Shown here piece after piece: positions 7,106-14,774 of a stretch of 19,373 bases of DNA (positions are counted from its first letter, which is position 1; each line of letters opens with the position of its first letter). The stretch lies in contig QHXL01000249.1 of assembly GCA_003222935.1 (NCBI GenBank), forward strand, positions 314 through 19,686, read 5' to 3'. The translations under genes were made by a program, and so were the position numbers. The DNA comes from Acidobacteriota bacterium (GTDB lineage: Bacteria; Acidobacteriota; Blastocatellia; Pyrinomonadales; Pyrinomonadaceae). The notes under the pieces are model-generated. The model did not search any database. It was given only the letters and a program-made list of their open reading frames with translations, and was not told where the DNA came from.

Positions 7106-9193
7106 TTAGCTGGCAGCTAACTCGGCAGCGATTTCGTTTGCGCCGAACACTTTCTTGAGGATTTCGAGCATGCCTCGCGAGTCGACCGAGATCGCGCGAT
7201 TTACTGATTCGTCGTAAATGAAGTCTCCAACGAGCGACTGAATGTTGCCGTCGAAAATCAAGCCAACCAATTCACCATTTTGATTGATGGTTGGTGAGCC
7301 TGAGTTTCCGCCAATGATGTCGTTCGTCGAAACAAAGTTAAATGGCGTCTTCAAGTCGAGTGCCGCCTTTTTGTCCAACCAACGTTGCGGAAGGTTGTAA
7401 GGAAACTCGCCTTTGAAGGCATCGGATCGCGCAAAGAGACCACCCAACGTCGTGAAGGGTGCGATTTTTTTGCCATTCTCCGTGTAACCCTGGACGGTCC
7501 CATACGAAAGTCGCAGAGTGAACGTCGCATCCGGATAGAGTTTCGTACCTTCTGTTTCAAACAAAGCACGAGCAATCTTTCCGTAGTTAGTTCGCTCAAC
7601 GCCAGTCACTTCACTCTCATAACGCTTGCGAGCTTCGCGAGCCTTGGCGTCGATCAGACGAGCGACCACAATCATCGGATCGGTCGATGACGCGATTGCT
7701 TCCTTGCCGCCCTTCGCGACTTCTTTACGATAGTTCACATCGGCCAGCTTGGTTCCCTCAATCATCTCCTTAGCCCTAGCTTCAGGAGTCTTCCCACCGA
7801 GGATTTGCCTAGCGAGCGCATTGTCTGCTCCGAGAAGCTCAACCATGAATCCGAGTGAATCGGCTAGTTTGAGTGTCTCGAAGTCCATGTGAATCGGCGC
7901 CGGCGAATAGAGACCAAGCTCGAGTGATGCACGTCGTGCGTCGGTGTACTCCGGCAAACGGTCCGCATTTGGCTTGGCGCTCTCATCAGCCAAACGAACT
8001 AACGTTCGTGCGATATTGAACAAGGAGCTGTTAAAGCCGCCAGCCTGGTCGAAGATCCTTCGATCGCGGATGTAGTTTGGATAGTTCCTGTGGGCCATGG
8101 CGATCGCATCCCACGCGTCGCCGTACATTTTCTGTCGTTCGGGGTTTGCGGCAATCGACTTGCGAAGTGCTTCTTCTTCTCTGGTCTTCCGAGCGATCAG
8201 CGAATTGTCTTTGAGACCAGCTAGCTGTCCACGATAGACCTTCAGACTATTCTGAATACTGTTGAGTTCATTCTGGGCCTGCCGCGATTGTTCCTCACCC
8301 ATCGACATGTACTTCTTCAGCATTGCTTCACGTCGTTCAAGCAAACGAAGAATGATGGGAATACTGGTCTCGCGCAGTTGTTGCAGGTGAGCAACGGTGT
8401 CGAGCCGTGATGTTGAACCAGGGTGACCGGACACAAACACGAGGCTTCCTTCTTTGGCGCCGGCGGTTGACCACTTGAAGTAACTCTCGGGATGGACCGG
8501 CTGATCGTTTTCATAGACACGGACGAGTGACATGTCGATGTTGAAACGCGGGAAGTTGAAGTTGTCAGGATCGCCACCGAAGAATGCCGCCTGAAACTCG
8601 GGAACGAAAACTAAACGCACGTCCGTGTACTTCTTGTAGCGATAAAGATTGTACTGTCCGCCCTGGTACAGGGTGACAACATCCGAACGAAGACCGGTAG
8701 CTTTCAGTGACTCTGCTTCAATGGCAGCAATCTCAGCGCGTCGTGCTGCAAACGCCTGGGCATCGGTCGAACCTGCCTTTACGGCGCCGTTGATACGGCT
8801 CGTCACGTCTTCGATACCCGTCAAGACATTCAGCTCGAGACTTGGGATCTTGATCTCATCGGCGCGAGTCTTGGCAACAAAGCCTTCCTTGGCCAAATCT
8901 TTTTCCGGAGTGCTGACTTCACCGACAAAGTCTTCCACAATGTGATAGTTGGTCAGCACCAAACCGCTTGGCGACACGAAGGAACCGGAACCTCCGTTGT
9001 TAAATCTCACCGACGCCATCTGGACTTTCTTTAACCACGCGTCAGTAACTTCGAAACCGTACTTCTTCTTAATCTCGGCTCTCGGAACGTTGTTGAACGT
9101 CCACATCCCCTCATCGGCGAGTGCCGTAATATTGAGTGCTTGCAAACTAAATAGCGCCAGCAAAAGCGCCGACAATAATTTTCTTGATTTCAT
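7106..9193 (-). CDS. S46 family serine peptidase (dipeptidyl-peptidase 7/11-like), secreted
   Basis: This is a chymotrypsin-fold S46 exopeptidase, a family found in periplasmic or outer-membrane-associated settings that removes N-terminal dipeptides. About 695 residues is the normal family length. The signal peptide is MKSRKLLSALLLALFSLQALNITALA. The triad is H84 (LTNYHIV), D220 (FNIDMSLVRVY, after FFGGDPDNFNFPRF) and S631 (GNSGSP). The residue 18 after the serine is glycine (FDGNIQS). As I recall, Gly here fits DPP7-type preference for hydrophobic residues, whereas the Asp/Glu-specific DPP11 enzymes have Arg. I chose ATG at 9193 because GAGG (9200-9203) sits 6 nt upstream. ATG 9199 and TTG 9205 are alternatives but too close to that site. 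It probably supports peptide scavenging for amino-acid growth. Confidence 0.95.
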   Translation of the reverse strand: MKSRKLLSALLLALFSLQALNITALADEGMWTFNNVPRAEIKKKYGFEVTDAWLKKVQMASVRFNNGGSGSFVSPSGLVLTNYHIVEDFVGEVSTPEKDLAKEGFVAKTRADEIKIPSLELNVLTGIEDVTSRINGAVKAGSTDAQAFAARRAEIAAIEAESLKATGLRSDVVTLYQGGQYNLYRYKKYTDVRLVFVPEFQAAFFGGDPDNFNFPRFNIDMSLVRVYENDQPVHPESYFKWSTAGAKEGSLVFVSGHPGSTSRLDTVAHLQQLRETSIPIILRLLERREAMLKKYMSMGEEQSRQAQNELNSIQNSLKVYRGQLAGLKDNSLIARKTREEEALRKSIAANPERQKMYGDAWDAIAMAHRNYPNYIRDRRIFDQAGGFNSSLFNIARTLVRLADESAKPNADRLPEYTDARRASLELGLYSPAPIHMDFETLKLADSLGFMVELLGADNALARQILGGKTPEARAKEMIEGTKLADVNYRKEVAKGGKEAIASSTDPMIVVARLIDAKAREARKRYESEVTGVERTNYGKIARALFETEGTKLYPDATFTLRLSYGTVQGYTENGKKIAPFTTLGGLFARSDAFKGEFPYNLPQRWLDKKAALDLKTPFNFVSTNDIIGGNSGSPTINQNGELVGLIFDGNIQSLVGDFIYDESVNRAISVDSRGMLEILKKVFGANEIAAELAAS

Positions 9194-9286
9194 TTCCATC
9201 CTCAAAAGTTGCGTTGATTAGTGGGTCCCCATAAGGTGACCATTTCCGCCAAAGATTGCGGGAGAAAACTTAGAGCGCTGGGCTCA

Positions 9287-9292
9287 AGTATA
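9287..9292 (-). promoter_or_regulatory. Possible -10 box for the S46 peptidase gene
   Basis: TATACT on the minus strand is a near-consensus sigma-70 -10 box about 94 nt upstream of the chosen start. No good -35 box lies at 16-18 nt, so the call is weak. Confidence 0.3.
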
Positions 9293-9370
9293 GGATGCCT
9301 AACGACCTGAAACGTAAACCGCAGACTCGGATTAGTCAAACGGGAAAGGGATACTGCCGATTGCCAATGA

Positions 9371-9575
9371 ATGTCCGATATGCTTCAGAAGGTTCTTGCA
9401 AAATTAAGACGCAGAGCAGTGAATGACCTTTAGAATATTTTCAGGTTGGGAAGGTGGACCTTGTCCCCGCTGAGATTTACTAAAGAACCCACCGAGATCA
9501 AGCGAGACGGCGGGGACAGGGTCCACCTTCCCAACCTGAAAATTGGCTAATGTGTCCTTTGTAATTCAGAAGCTG
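9371..9575 (+). repeat. REPIN-like hairpin element, copy 1
   Basis: The core is a near-perfect inverted repeat with 34-nt arms at 9437-9470 and 9510-9543 (attttcaggttgggaaggtg...) around a 39-nt loop. Its single mismatch would be a U-G wobble in the plus-strand transcript. Flanks outside the arms are also shared with the copy at 18968-19191, which is in the opposite orientation: atgtccgat and cttgcaaaa on the left, ggctaatgtgtcc and gtaattcagaagctg on the right. Homology stops after agctg at 9575, so this copy lacks the second end of the element. It resembles REP doublets moved by RAYT transposases. No such gene is present here. Confidence 0.85.
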
Positions 9576-9726
9576 GATTTCTAACGTCATATCGAACTCC
9601 TCAGGTGCGGACTTGGACGAAAATAGATCGATGGACAGGAAAACTATCTGGTGCTGAGAGATAAACACCGTCCGGAAGTGATTTGTGGCAGTTGGAGATG
9701 TCCGACGAACTTTTGTTTGTGGCTAC

Positions 9727-9849
9727 TAATGTCCGATATGCTCTAGCGTGTCGTCGGAATAGATTTCAGTCCCACGGAATCTAAGAGGGCTTGGGAGTTT
9801 TGGGCTCCTTTCAGTTTAGACACGACAAGCTAAAGCATATCGGACATTA
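9727..9849. repeat. 123-bp MITE-like element with 28-nt terminal inverted repeats
   Basis: The ends are 9727-9754 and 9822-9849, reverse complements with two mismatches. The outer 16 nt (taatgtccgatatgct) match perfectly. The interior is about 67 bp, non-coding and without long pairing. The same end sequence recurs at 9371, 13637-13666 and, degenerately, around 18885-19191. TA dinucleotides at both tips would fit a TA target site, which is inferred only. Confidence 0.8.
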
Positions 9850-9875
9850 AGAGTGGGACATTTGACGGGTGATAC

Positions 9876-9904
9876 AACAAAGCCTGACCAAGTGAAGGTC
9901 AGGC
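9876..9904 (-). terminator. Intrinsic terminator of the small zinc-ribbon gene
   Basis: On the minus strand an 8-bp stem GCCTGACC/GGTCAGGC with a 7-nt loop (9882-9904) is followed by TTTGTTGT. It lies about 30 nt past the stop of the minus-strand gene at 9935-10138 and supports that gene being real. Confidence 0.7.
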
Positions 9905-9934
9905 CATTAAATAATTCCTGGTTATTAATACTTG

Positions 9935-10138
9935 TCAGTCTCTCGACTTCTTAAGACTCGGAGGTTGATGATTCAAGTCTTGACTGGATTTGTTATTTAC
10001 GAGATTGCCGCATTGACGGCAAACATGACTCTCGGCATTTTGCGCGGTCGGCACGAGCCAGAGACATCCGCACGACTTGCAAAGAACCGTTGCTCCTAAC
10101 AGCCACTCATTAAATTTGGTTTGCTTTTCGACCATCAT
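9935..10138 (-). CDS. Small zinc-ribbon protein of unknown function
   Basis: This 67-residue protein has two cysteine knuckles, C20-x2-C23 (CKSCGCLW) and C40-x2-C43 (CRQCG), spaced as in a small zinc ribbon, and a Lys/Ser-rich tail. It has no signal peptide or membrane segment. The gene has its own punctuation: AGGGG 6-7 nt before ATG 10138, and an intrinsic terminator just downstream (9876-9904). This makes it more likely a genuine monocistronic gene than a chance frame. It is divergent from tilS. I do not recognise the family; such ribbons often bind nucleic acid or protein partners, but no role can be given. Confidence 0.68.
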   Translation of the reverse strand: MMVEKQTKFNEWLLGATVLCKSCGCLWLVPTAQNAESHVCRQCGNLVNNKSSQDLNHQPPSLKKSRD

Positions 10139-10213
10139 AAACTACCCCTAGTGGTTCGTATTCGACGCTTCGGAAAACACATCGAATTGGTTTGAAGTAT
10201 CTAAACGACAAAC

Positions 10214-10240
10214 GAGACAAATGTTTCATCAAATTGTCTC
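10214..10240. promoter_or_regulatory. Short inverted repeat upstream of tilS, possible operator
   Basis: GAGACAA (10214-10220) and TTGTCTC (10234-10240) form a 7-bp perfect inverted repeat with a 13-nt centre, in the divergent gap between the zinc-ribbon gene and tilS. It may be a protein-binding site or chance. Confidence 0.25.
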
Positions 10241-10303
10241 AGTTCCTTGCGGCTCAGACTTGACCATTTGACTCTCCGCCTTCCTGGTTTAAGAATCATC
10301 TTC

Positions 10304-11362
10304 ATGCCCACAAGACATTTCAGGAATGAACGACTATCCGGATTCGACCGTTTGCTCTTCGCTGAGTGGCGGAAGCTTAGATTGCCAACCTCTGGAGAAA
10401 CCGTCGTGGTGGCGGTTTCGGGTGGCGCCGATTCAACTGCGCTGCTTCTTTCTGTTGCTGAACTCATCAAAGTTGGAAAACTGCGTGTCACGGTTTGCGT
10501 GGCTCATCTTGATCACGGTCTGCGCGCGGCAAGTAAGAAGGATGCTGCATGGGTTCGAAGTTTAGCCAAAGGGTTGGGATTCGATGTCGTGGTGGGGCGT
10601 GCCAAAGTTGCCGAGCAAGCACAGGCCGACTCTGAAAACCTGGAACAAGCAGCACGCAACGCTCGCTACGAATTTCTTGAAAGAACCGCAAAAAGACGCG
10701 GAGCGCATATCGTCCTGTCGGCTCATACGATGGACGACCAGGCGGAAACCGTGTTGCTAAGACTAATGCGAGGTAGTGCAGGTTTTGGCTTGAGCGGGAT
10801 GGAAGCTCAACGTTCTATCGTAAAGGCCGGTAAAGTGCAGCTCATTCGTCCTCTTTTATGGGCTCGCCGTGCACAAACTGAGGATTACTGTCGGTTACGC
10901 AAGGTAGAGTACCTGAGCGACGAAATGAACGACAACGAACGATTTGCTCGCGTTAAGGTTCGGAAGCAACTCGTTCCCCTGATGAAAACATTCAACAATA
11001 AGGTAGTCGAAGCGCTGTCCAGAACCGCCCACTTGTTGCGCGAGGACAATGCCATTCTTGTGGAAAGTGCTGATGAATTGCTTGAAAAAGCTACTGAGAA
11101 TTCGCCAAACCGAACAAAGAGTGGGGTGCCTTCTCTAAATGTGTCGGTCCTCGCCAGTGCTCCGTCGGCGCTCCGACGCCGGGCGCTGCGAAAATGGATC
11201 TCAAATGGCCGGGGCAGCGCACGCCGGCTCGAAATGGTGCATCTAGTGGCGGTTGAAAAGCTCATCGAAGGGGAAAAGGGTGGACGAGTTGTCGAGCTGC
11301 CGACCGGGTCGAGTGTCACACGAAAACGTGGCTGGCTTGAATTCAACGGCAAAAACGATTGA
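10304..11362 (+). CDS. tilS: tRNA(Ile)-lysidine synthetase
   Basis: TilS attaches lysine to C34 of the CAU-anticodon tRNA-Ile using ATP, so that it reads AUA instead of AUG; it is normally essential. The PP-loop is SGGADS (residues 39-44), followed by AHLDHGLR and then the HTMDDQAETVLLRLMRG signature. The basic segment ERFARVKVRKQLVPLM is the usual end of the N-terminal catalytic domain. A C-terminal region (LRRRALRKWI... LPTGSSVTRKRGWLEF) resembles the TilS C-terminal domain. I chose ATG 10304, giving 352 residues and a normal distance to the PP-loop. TTG 10247 would add 19 unconvincing residues and lacks a ribosome site. Neither start has a strong Shine-Dalgarno. ftsH lies 277 bp downstream, the conserved tilS-ftsH neighbourhood without hpt. 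Confidence 0.95.
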   Translation: MPTRHFRNERLSGFDRLLFAEWRKLRLPTSGETVVVAVSGGADSTALLLSVAELIKVGKLRVTVCVAHLDHGLRAASKKDAAWVRSLAKGLGFDVVVGRAKVAEQAQADSENLEQAARNARYEFLERTAKRRGAHIVLSAHTMDDQAETVLLRLMRGSAGFGLSGMEAQRSIVKAGKVQLIRPLLWARRAQTEDYCRLRKVEYLSDEMNDNERFARVKVRKQLVPLMKTFNNKVVEALSRTAHLLREDNAILVESADELLEKATENSPNRTKSGVPSLNVSVLASAPSALRRRALRKWISNGRGSARRLEMVHLVAVEKLIEGEKGGRVVELPTGSSVTRKRGWLEFNGKND

Positions 11363-11584
11363 AAAAGGGCTATTCAGACTTTATAGTCAAAAGTCGCCCC
11401 AGACAGTCAAGACTCCCTCCAGTGGACTGAGCTTCGTTCTCACGGGCATGTAATGAAGGCGATGACAAGCAGGGTCGAGGATTTTTGACACAGACTTGGG
11501 CGCAACGGTGATTTATCTACAGGCATCGAAGTCTCGGTTTTTGAAGGATATGCGCTGGATGCCCGGCCGAATGTCCTGGGCGAA

Positions 11585-11621
11585 TTGACAGAGCGACAAA
11601 GGACGCGGTGATAAGTTATCA
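11585..11621 (+). promoter_or_regulatory. Possible ftsH promoter with overlapping palindrome
   Basis: A consensus -35 box TTGACA (11585-11590) lies 18 nt before a perfect 13-bp palindrome, TGATAA-G-TTATCA (11609-11621), where a -10 box is expected. The -10 match itself is poor. It stands about 19 bp before the ftsH start, whose GGAGG (11630-11634) is 5 nt from the ATG. The rest of the tilS-ftsH gap (11363-11584) shows no gene; hpt is absent. Confidence 0.4.
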
Positions 11622-11639
11622 TCGACGTCGGAGGCTTTA

Positions 11640-13577
11640 ATGAACTTGAGTTCCACGGCAAGACAGATCGTATTTTGGCTCCTGATTATCGCAGGAGCAC
11701 TTTTGCTCTATAAACTGGTCAACCCTCGTGGCAGTAGTTACGAGAACGTCGACCTGACCAGACTGGATCAGATGATCCAGGCGGGCAGCCTAAAACAAAT
11801 CACAGTCAAGCAGACTGAGACCGTCGCCCTCGACATGAACAACAAGGAGTACCGAATTGCCTTGTCGAACGATCCGGCGAAAAACGATCTCCTTAAGTCA
11901 GCTCGTGAGTTGGTGAATGGCAAGCCGCGCGTGGCAAAAGTTGAGGAAGAGTCGGGTAGCAGCTACATATGGCCCATGCTCATAACGTGGGCGCCGCTCC
12001 TCTTTATCATCGCTATCTGGATCTTTATGTTGCGCCAGATGCAGTCGGGCGGCAATAAAGCCCTCTCGTTTGGTAAGTCGCGAGCCAAACTTCTCAACAA
12101 TCAACAGAAGCGCGTGACGTTTAAAGACGTTGCCGGCGTCGAGGAAGCAAAAGAAGAACTCCAGGAAATTATCGAGTTCTTAAAGGAGCCGCAGAAGTTT
12201 CAAAAGCTTGGTGGCCGTATTCCCAAAGGCGTCTTGATGATGGGCCCGCCAGGGACAGGTAAGACTTTGCTGGCACGTGCGATTGCCGGTGAAGCGAATG
12301 TTCCTTTCTTTTCGATTTCGGGTTCAGACTTCGTCGAGATGTTCGTAGGTGTTGGCGCGTCGCGCGTCCGCGACCTGTTTGAACAGGGCAAGAAGAACGC
12401 ACCCTGCATTATCTTTATCGATGAGATCGATGCTGTCGGTCGTCATCGCGGTGCTGGACTTGGCGGCGGACACGACGAACGCGAACAGACACTGAATCAG
12501 CTCCTGGTTGAAATGGATGGGTTTGAATCGAACGATGGTGTGATTCTAATCGCTTCGACAAATCGTCCGGACGTTCTTGATCCAGCATTGCTTAGACCCG
12601 GTCGTTTTGATCGACGCGTTGTTGTTTCGCGTCCTGATGTGCGTGGTCGCGAAGGTATCTTGAAGGTTCATACACGCAAGATTCCGCTTGGTGAAGACGT
12701 TGATATCTCCGTGATTGCCCGGGGCACCCCCGGATTTACCGGCGCCGACCTGGCGAACCTCGTTAATGAAGCAGCACTCAATGCTGCGCGTTACAACAAG
12801 AAGCTCGTCGCAATGGGCGACTTCGAGTTGGCGAAAGATAAAGTGCTCATGGGCGCCGAGCGCAAGAGCATGGTGATTTCAAACGAAGAGAAGCGAGTCA
12901 CTGCTTACCACGAAGCTGGTCACACGCTGGTTGGTCTGAAAGTGCCTAACGCTGATCCCGTGCACAAAGTCACCATCATCCCGCGTGGAATGGCACTTGG
13001 TGTTACGCAACAACTTCCTGAAGGTGATCGTCACAACTACAGTCAGGAATATTTGTTGGGCCAGATTGCGATTCTGATGGGCGGACGCATTGCTGAAGAC
13101 ACGTTCCTCGGCAGCATCACAACCGGCGCGTCAAACGACATCGAACGGGCCACGGAGTTGGCACGCGCGATGGTTTGCGAATATGGCATGTCGGAAATGG
13201 GCCCACTCACGTTTGGTAAAAAGGAAGAACAGATTTTCCTCGGACGTGAGATTGCTCAGCACCGCGACTTCTCTGAAGACACTGCAATCAAGATCGATGA
13301 GCAAGTGAAGAAGATCGTTACGGCCCAGTTTGAACGGGCGAAAGGGATCATCGAAGAGAATCGCGACACGATGATTCGACTGGCGGAAGTTTTGCTCGAA
13401 CGTGAGTCACTCGATGGTGTGGAGATTCGTCGCATCGTGGCGGGACTTCCACTCGACGATACTACTCCCCTTGCAGATGGCGGCGATGAGGATCGCCCGC
13501 AATTGAAAGAGCCAACTTCGAAGCCACTGAAGCCAATCCTGCCACCAATAACTGGCGGCAATCCGGCACCAGCCTAA
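11640..13577 (+). CDS. ftsH: ATP-dependent zinc metalloprotease FtsH
   Basis: FtsH is a membrane-bound hexameric AAA+ protease that degrades damaged membrane proteins and short-lived regulators. The protein has 645 residues. The first membrane span is near residues 9-25 ([17 protein letters not shown]), followed by a periplasmic FtsH_ext domain, and the second span ([20 protein letters not shown]) is near 110-130. Walker A is GPPGTGKT (202-209) and Walker B is IIFIDEID with D261/E262. The second region of homology includes [18 protein letters not shown]. The zinc site is HEAGH (H424, E425, H428), with the third ligand D500 in [10 protein letters not shown]. The start is supported by GGAGG 5 nt upstream. 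A strong terminator follows the stop. The Pro-rich C-terminal tail is normal. Confidence 0.98.
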   Translation: MNLSSTARQIVFWLLIIAGALLLYKLVNPRGSSYENVDLTRLDQMIQAGSLKQITVKQTETVALDMNNKEYRIALSNDPAKNDLLKSARELVNGKPRVAKVEEESGSSYIWPMLITWAPLLFIIAIWIFMLRQMQSGGNKALSFGKSRAKLLNNQQKRVTFKDVAGVEEAKEELQEIIEFLKEPQKFQKLGGRIPKGVLMMGPPGTGKTLLARAIAGEANVPFFSISGSDFVEMFVGVGASRVRDLFEQGKKNAPCIIFIDEIDAVGRHRGAGLGGGHDEREQTLNQLLVEMDGFESNDGVILIASTNRPDVLDPALLRPGRFDRRVVVSRPDVRGREGILKVHTRKIPLGEDVDISVIARGTPGFTGADLANLVNEAALNAARYNKKLVAMGDFELAKDKVLMGAERKSMVISNEEKRVTAYHEAGHTLVGLKVPNADPVHKVTIIPRGMALGVTQQLPEGDRHNYSQEYLLGQIAILMGGRIAEDTFLGSITTGASNDIERATELARAMVCEYGMSEMGPLTFGKKEEQIFLGREIAQHRDFSEDTAIKIDEQVKKIVTAQFERAKGIIEENRDTMIRLAEVLLERESLDGVEIRRIVAGLPLDDTTPLADGGDEDRPQLKEPTSKPLKPILPPITGGNPAPA

Positions 13578-13602
13578 ACGTCGGAAAGAGTTTCGATTCA
13601 CC

Positions 13603-13635
13603 AGGGGAATGAGTTCACGCTCATTCCCCTTTTCT
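13603..13635 (+). terminator. Intrinsic terminator of ftsH
   Basis: A perfect 11-bp stem AGGGGAATGAG/CTCATTCCCCT (13603-13613 and 13620-13630) with a 6-nt loop is followed by TTTCTT. It lies about 25 nt after the ftsH stop, so folP is likely transcribed separately. Confidence 0.9.
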
Positions 13636-13636
13636 T

Positions 13637-13666
13637 ATGTCCGATATGCTTTAGCATATCGGACAT
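13637..13666. repeat. 30-bp perfect palindrome, collapsed ends of the 123-bp repeat family
   Basis: atgtccgatatgct (13637-13650), a 2-nt centre, then agcatatcggacat (13653-13666). The arms are the outer 14 nt of the ends of the element at 9727-9849, joined almost tip to tip. It lies directly after the ftsH terminator. Confidence 0.85.
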
Positions 13667-13701
13667 TGAACCCCTCGCTGACTTCTATTAGAGTCAGAAC
13701 C

Positions 13702-14571
13702 ATGTCGCGAAGCTGGCACATCAGGGACCATGAGCTACCAATAGGTGAACGCACGCTCATCATGGGCGTTCTCAACATCACTCCCGACAGCTTCAGTGAT
13801 GGCGGAAAATTCCTCTCACCAAATAAAGCACTCGAACACGCCAACCAGATGATCGACGATGGTGCAGACATCATCGACGTCGGCGGTGAATCGACACGTC
13901 CCGGCAGTGAGGGGCCAGTCTCAGCCGAAGATGAAATAACTCGCGTTGTACCGGTCATCCAGGAACTCGTGAAGAACTCTCGGGTTCCAATCTCGGTCGA
14001 TACTACAAAGTCAGAAGTCGCTACCGCGGCCCTGGCAGCTGGCGCGGCAATCGTCAACGACATCTCAGCGCTTCGGTTTGATTTCTATGTGGCCGATGCC
14101 GTGGCAAAGGCTGATGCGGGTTTAGTCCTGATGCATTCGCGGGGCACACCGGCGACGATGCATCGCTTGCCGCCTGTGGCTGACATCATGAAGGAAGTAA
14201 CGAGCAGCTTAGGAGCAAGTATCAAGATGGCGATGCGGCGTGGTGTTAAGCAGGAAGCGATCGTCGTGGATCCGGGAATCGGGTTTGGCAAATCGCAGGA
14301 GCAGAACCTGGAGTTGATCGCAAAGTTAGACAAGATCATTGCTGCCTTTCCAGATTTACCTGTGCTGGTTGGGACATCCAGAAAGTCGTTTATTGGCCGC
14401 GTGCTTTCCGTTGACAACCTTAATCCTGCTCCGCCCGATGAGCGGCTTCACGGCACAATGGCGACAGTGACCGCGGCAATTCTTGCAGGCGCACACATTG
14501 TCCGAGTGCACGACGTAAAGGCGGCTGTCGAAACTGTTCGCGTGGCTGACGCTCTGCGTAGTATCGCCTGA
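13702..14571 (+). CDS. folP: Dihydropteroate synthase
   Basis: DHPS condenses p-aminobenzoate with dihydropterin pyrophosphate in folate synthesis and is the sulfonamide target. It has 289 residues and a TIM-barrel fold. The motifs are MGVLNITPDSFSDGG (residues 21-35, phosphate/pterin loop), IIDVGGESTRPG (pABA loop), ISVDTTKSEVA, IVNDISAL, VLMHSRGTP, VDPGIGFGKS, LVGTSRKSFIG and a C-terminal GAHIVRVHDV. I chose ATG 13702 because an open extension back to 13609 would translate straight through the ftsH terminator and the 30-bp palindrome. No clear Shine-Dalgarno is seen. ftsH-folP adjacency is conserved in many bacteria. Confidence 0.96.
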   Translation: MSRSWHIRDHELPIGERTLIMGVLNITPDSFSDGGKFLSPNKALEHANQMIDDGADIIDVGGESTRPGSEGPVSAEDEITRVVPVIQELVKNSRVPISVDTTKSEVATAALAAGAAIVNDISALRFDFYVADAVAKADAGLVLMHSRGTPATMHRLPPVADIMKEVTSSLGASIKMAMRRGVKQEAIVVDPGIGFGKSQEQNLELIAKLDKIIAAFPDLPVLVGTSRKSFIGRVLSVDNLNPAPPDERLHGTMATVTAAILAGAHIVRVHDVKAAVETVRVADALRSIA

Positions 14572-14600
14572 CAATAGCGTTGGTGATACTCTTGGGCACT

Positions 14601-14774
14601 ATGAACAGTAAGAAAGACGAAAAGAAATCTAAAGCCGAGAAGCCGACTGAAGACGAATCTTGTACTGAGACTGACTCTAAGCAAATTCTGAAGCCAGTAA
14701 GACCCAAGATTGGCGAAAGCTCCGACAATCTGAAGCAACGTGCCGAGTGGTATCAGAAACGCACCGGGAAGTAA
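14601..14774 (+). CDS. Small charged hypothetical protein following folP
   Basis: The ORF has 57 residues from ATG 14601. It is very rich in Lys/Glu/Asp/Ser (MNSKKDEKKSKAEKPTEDE), probably disordered, and ends in a possibly helical, more conserved-looking segment (SSDNLKQRAEWYQKRTGK). It starts 29 nt after the folP stop and could be co-transcribed. GTG 14583 and TTG 14580 are in-frame alternatives. Its TAA directly abuts the TAA of the convergent BNR gene, with no space between. I do not know the family. The C-terminal pattern (aromatic residue near a closing RTG) resembles short hypothetical proteins I have seen elsewhere, but that is a recollection. Confidence 0.5.
   Translation: MNSKKDEKKSKAEKPTEDESCTETDSKQILKPVRPKIGESSDNLKQRAEWYQKRTGK

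Larger units (their letters stand above)
9194..9934. other. Long intergenic region with repeats, no recognisable gene
   Basis: These 741 bp separate the S46 peptidase from the small zinc-ribbon gene. The region holds a possible S46 promoter, a ~205-bp hairpin element (9371-9575), a 123-bp inverted-repeat element (9727-9849) and a terminator hairpin (9876-9904). I see no convincing coding frame in it. The 150 bp between the two elements (9576-9726) show nothing I can name. Confidence 0.7.

Noticed and set aside
9371..9849. CRISPR-like array from repeated tgtccgatatgct sequences
   Set aside because: Spacing is irregular and the copies are inverted in pairs, which fits transposable-element ends, not direct repeats with spacers.
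6891..10174. A 13-mer (tcgacgcttcgga) shared upstream of two minus-strand genes, at 6891-6903 and 10162-10174
   Set aside because: In a 19-kb window several identical 13-mers are expected by chance, and the surrounding bases do not align.
11440..11661. Minus-strand ORF in the tilS-ftsH gap, considered as a displaced hpt or small gene
   Set aside because: It overlaps the ftsH promoter and start, has no phosphoribosyltransferase motif and no natural composition.
13609..13701. N-terminal extension of folP by 31 residues
   Set aside because: It would translate through the ftsH terminator and a mobile palindrome; the DHPS family starts near the ATG at 13702.
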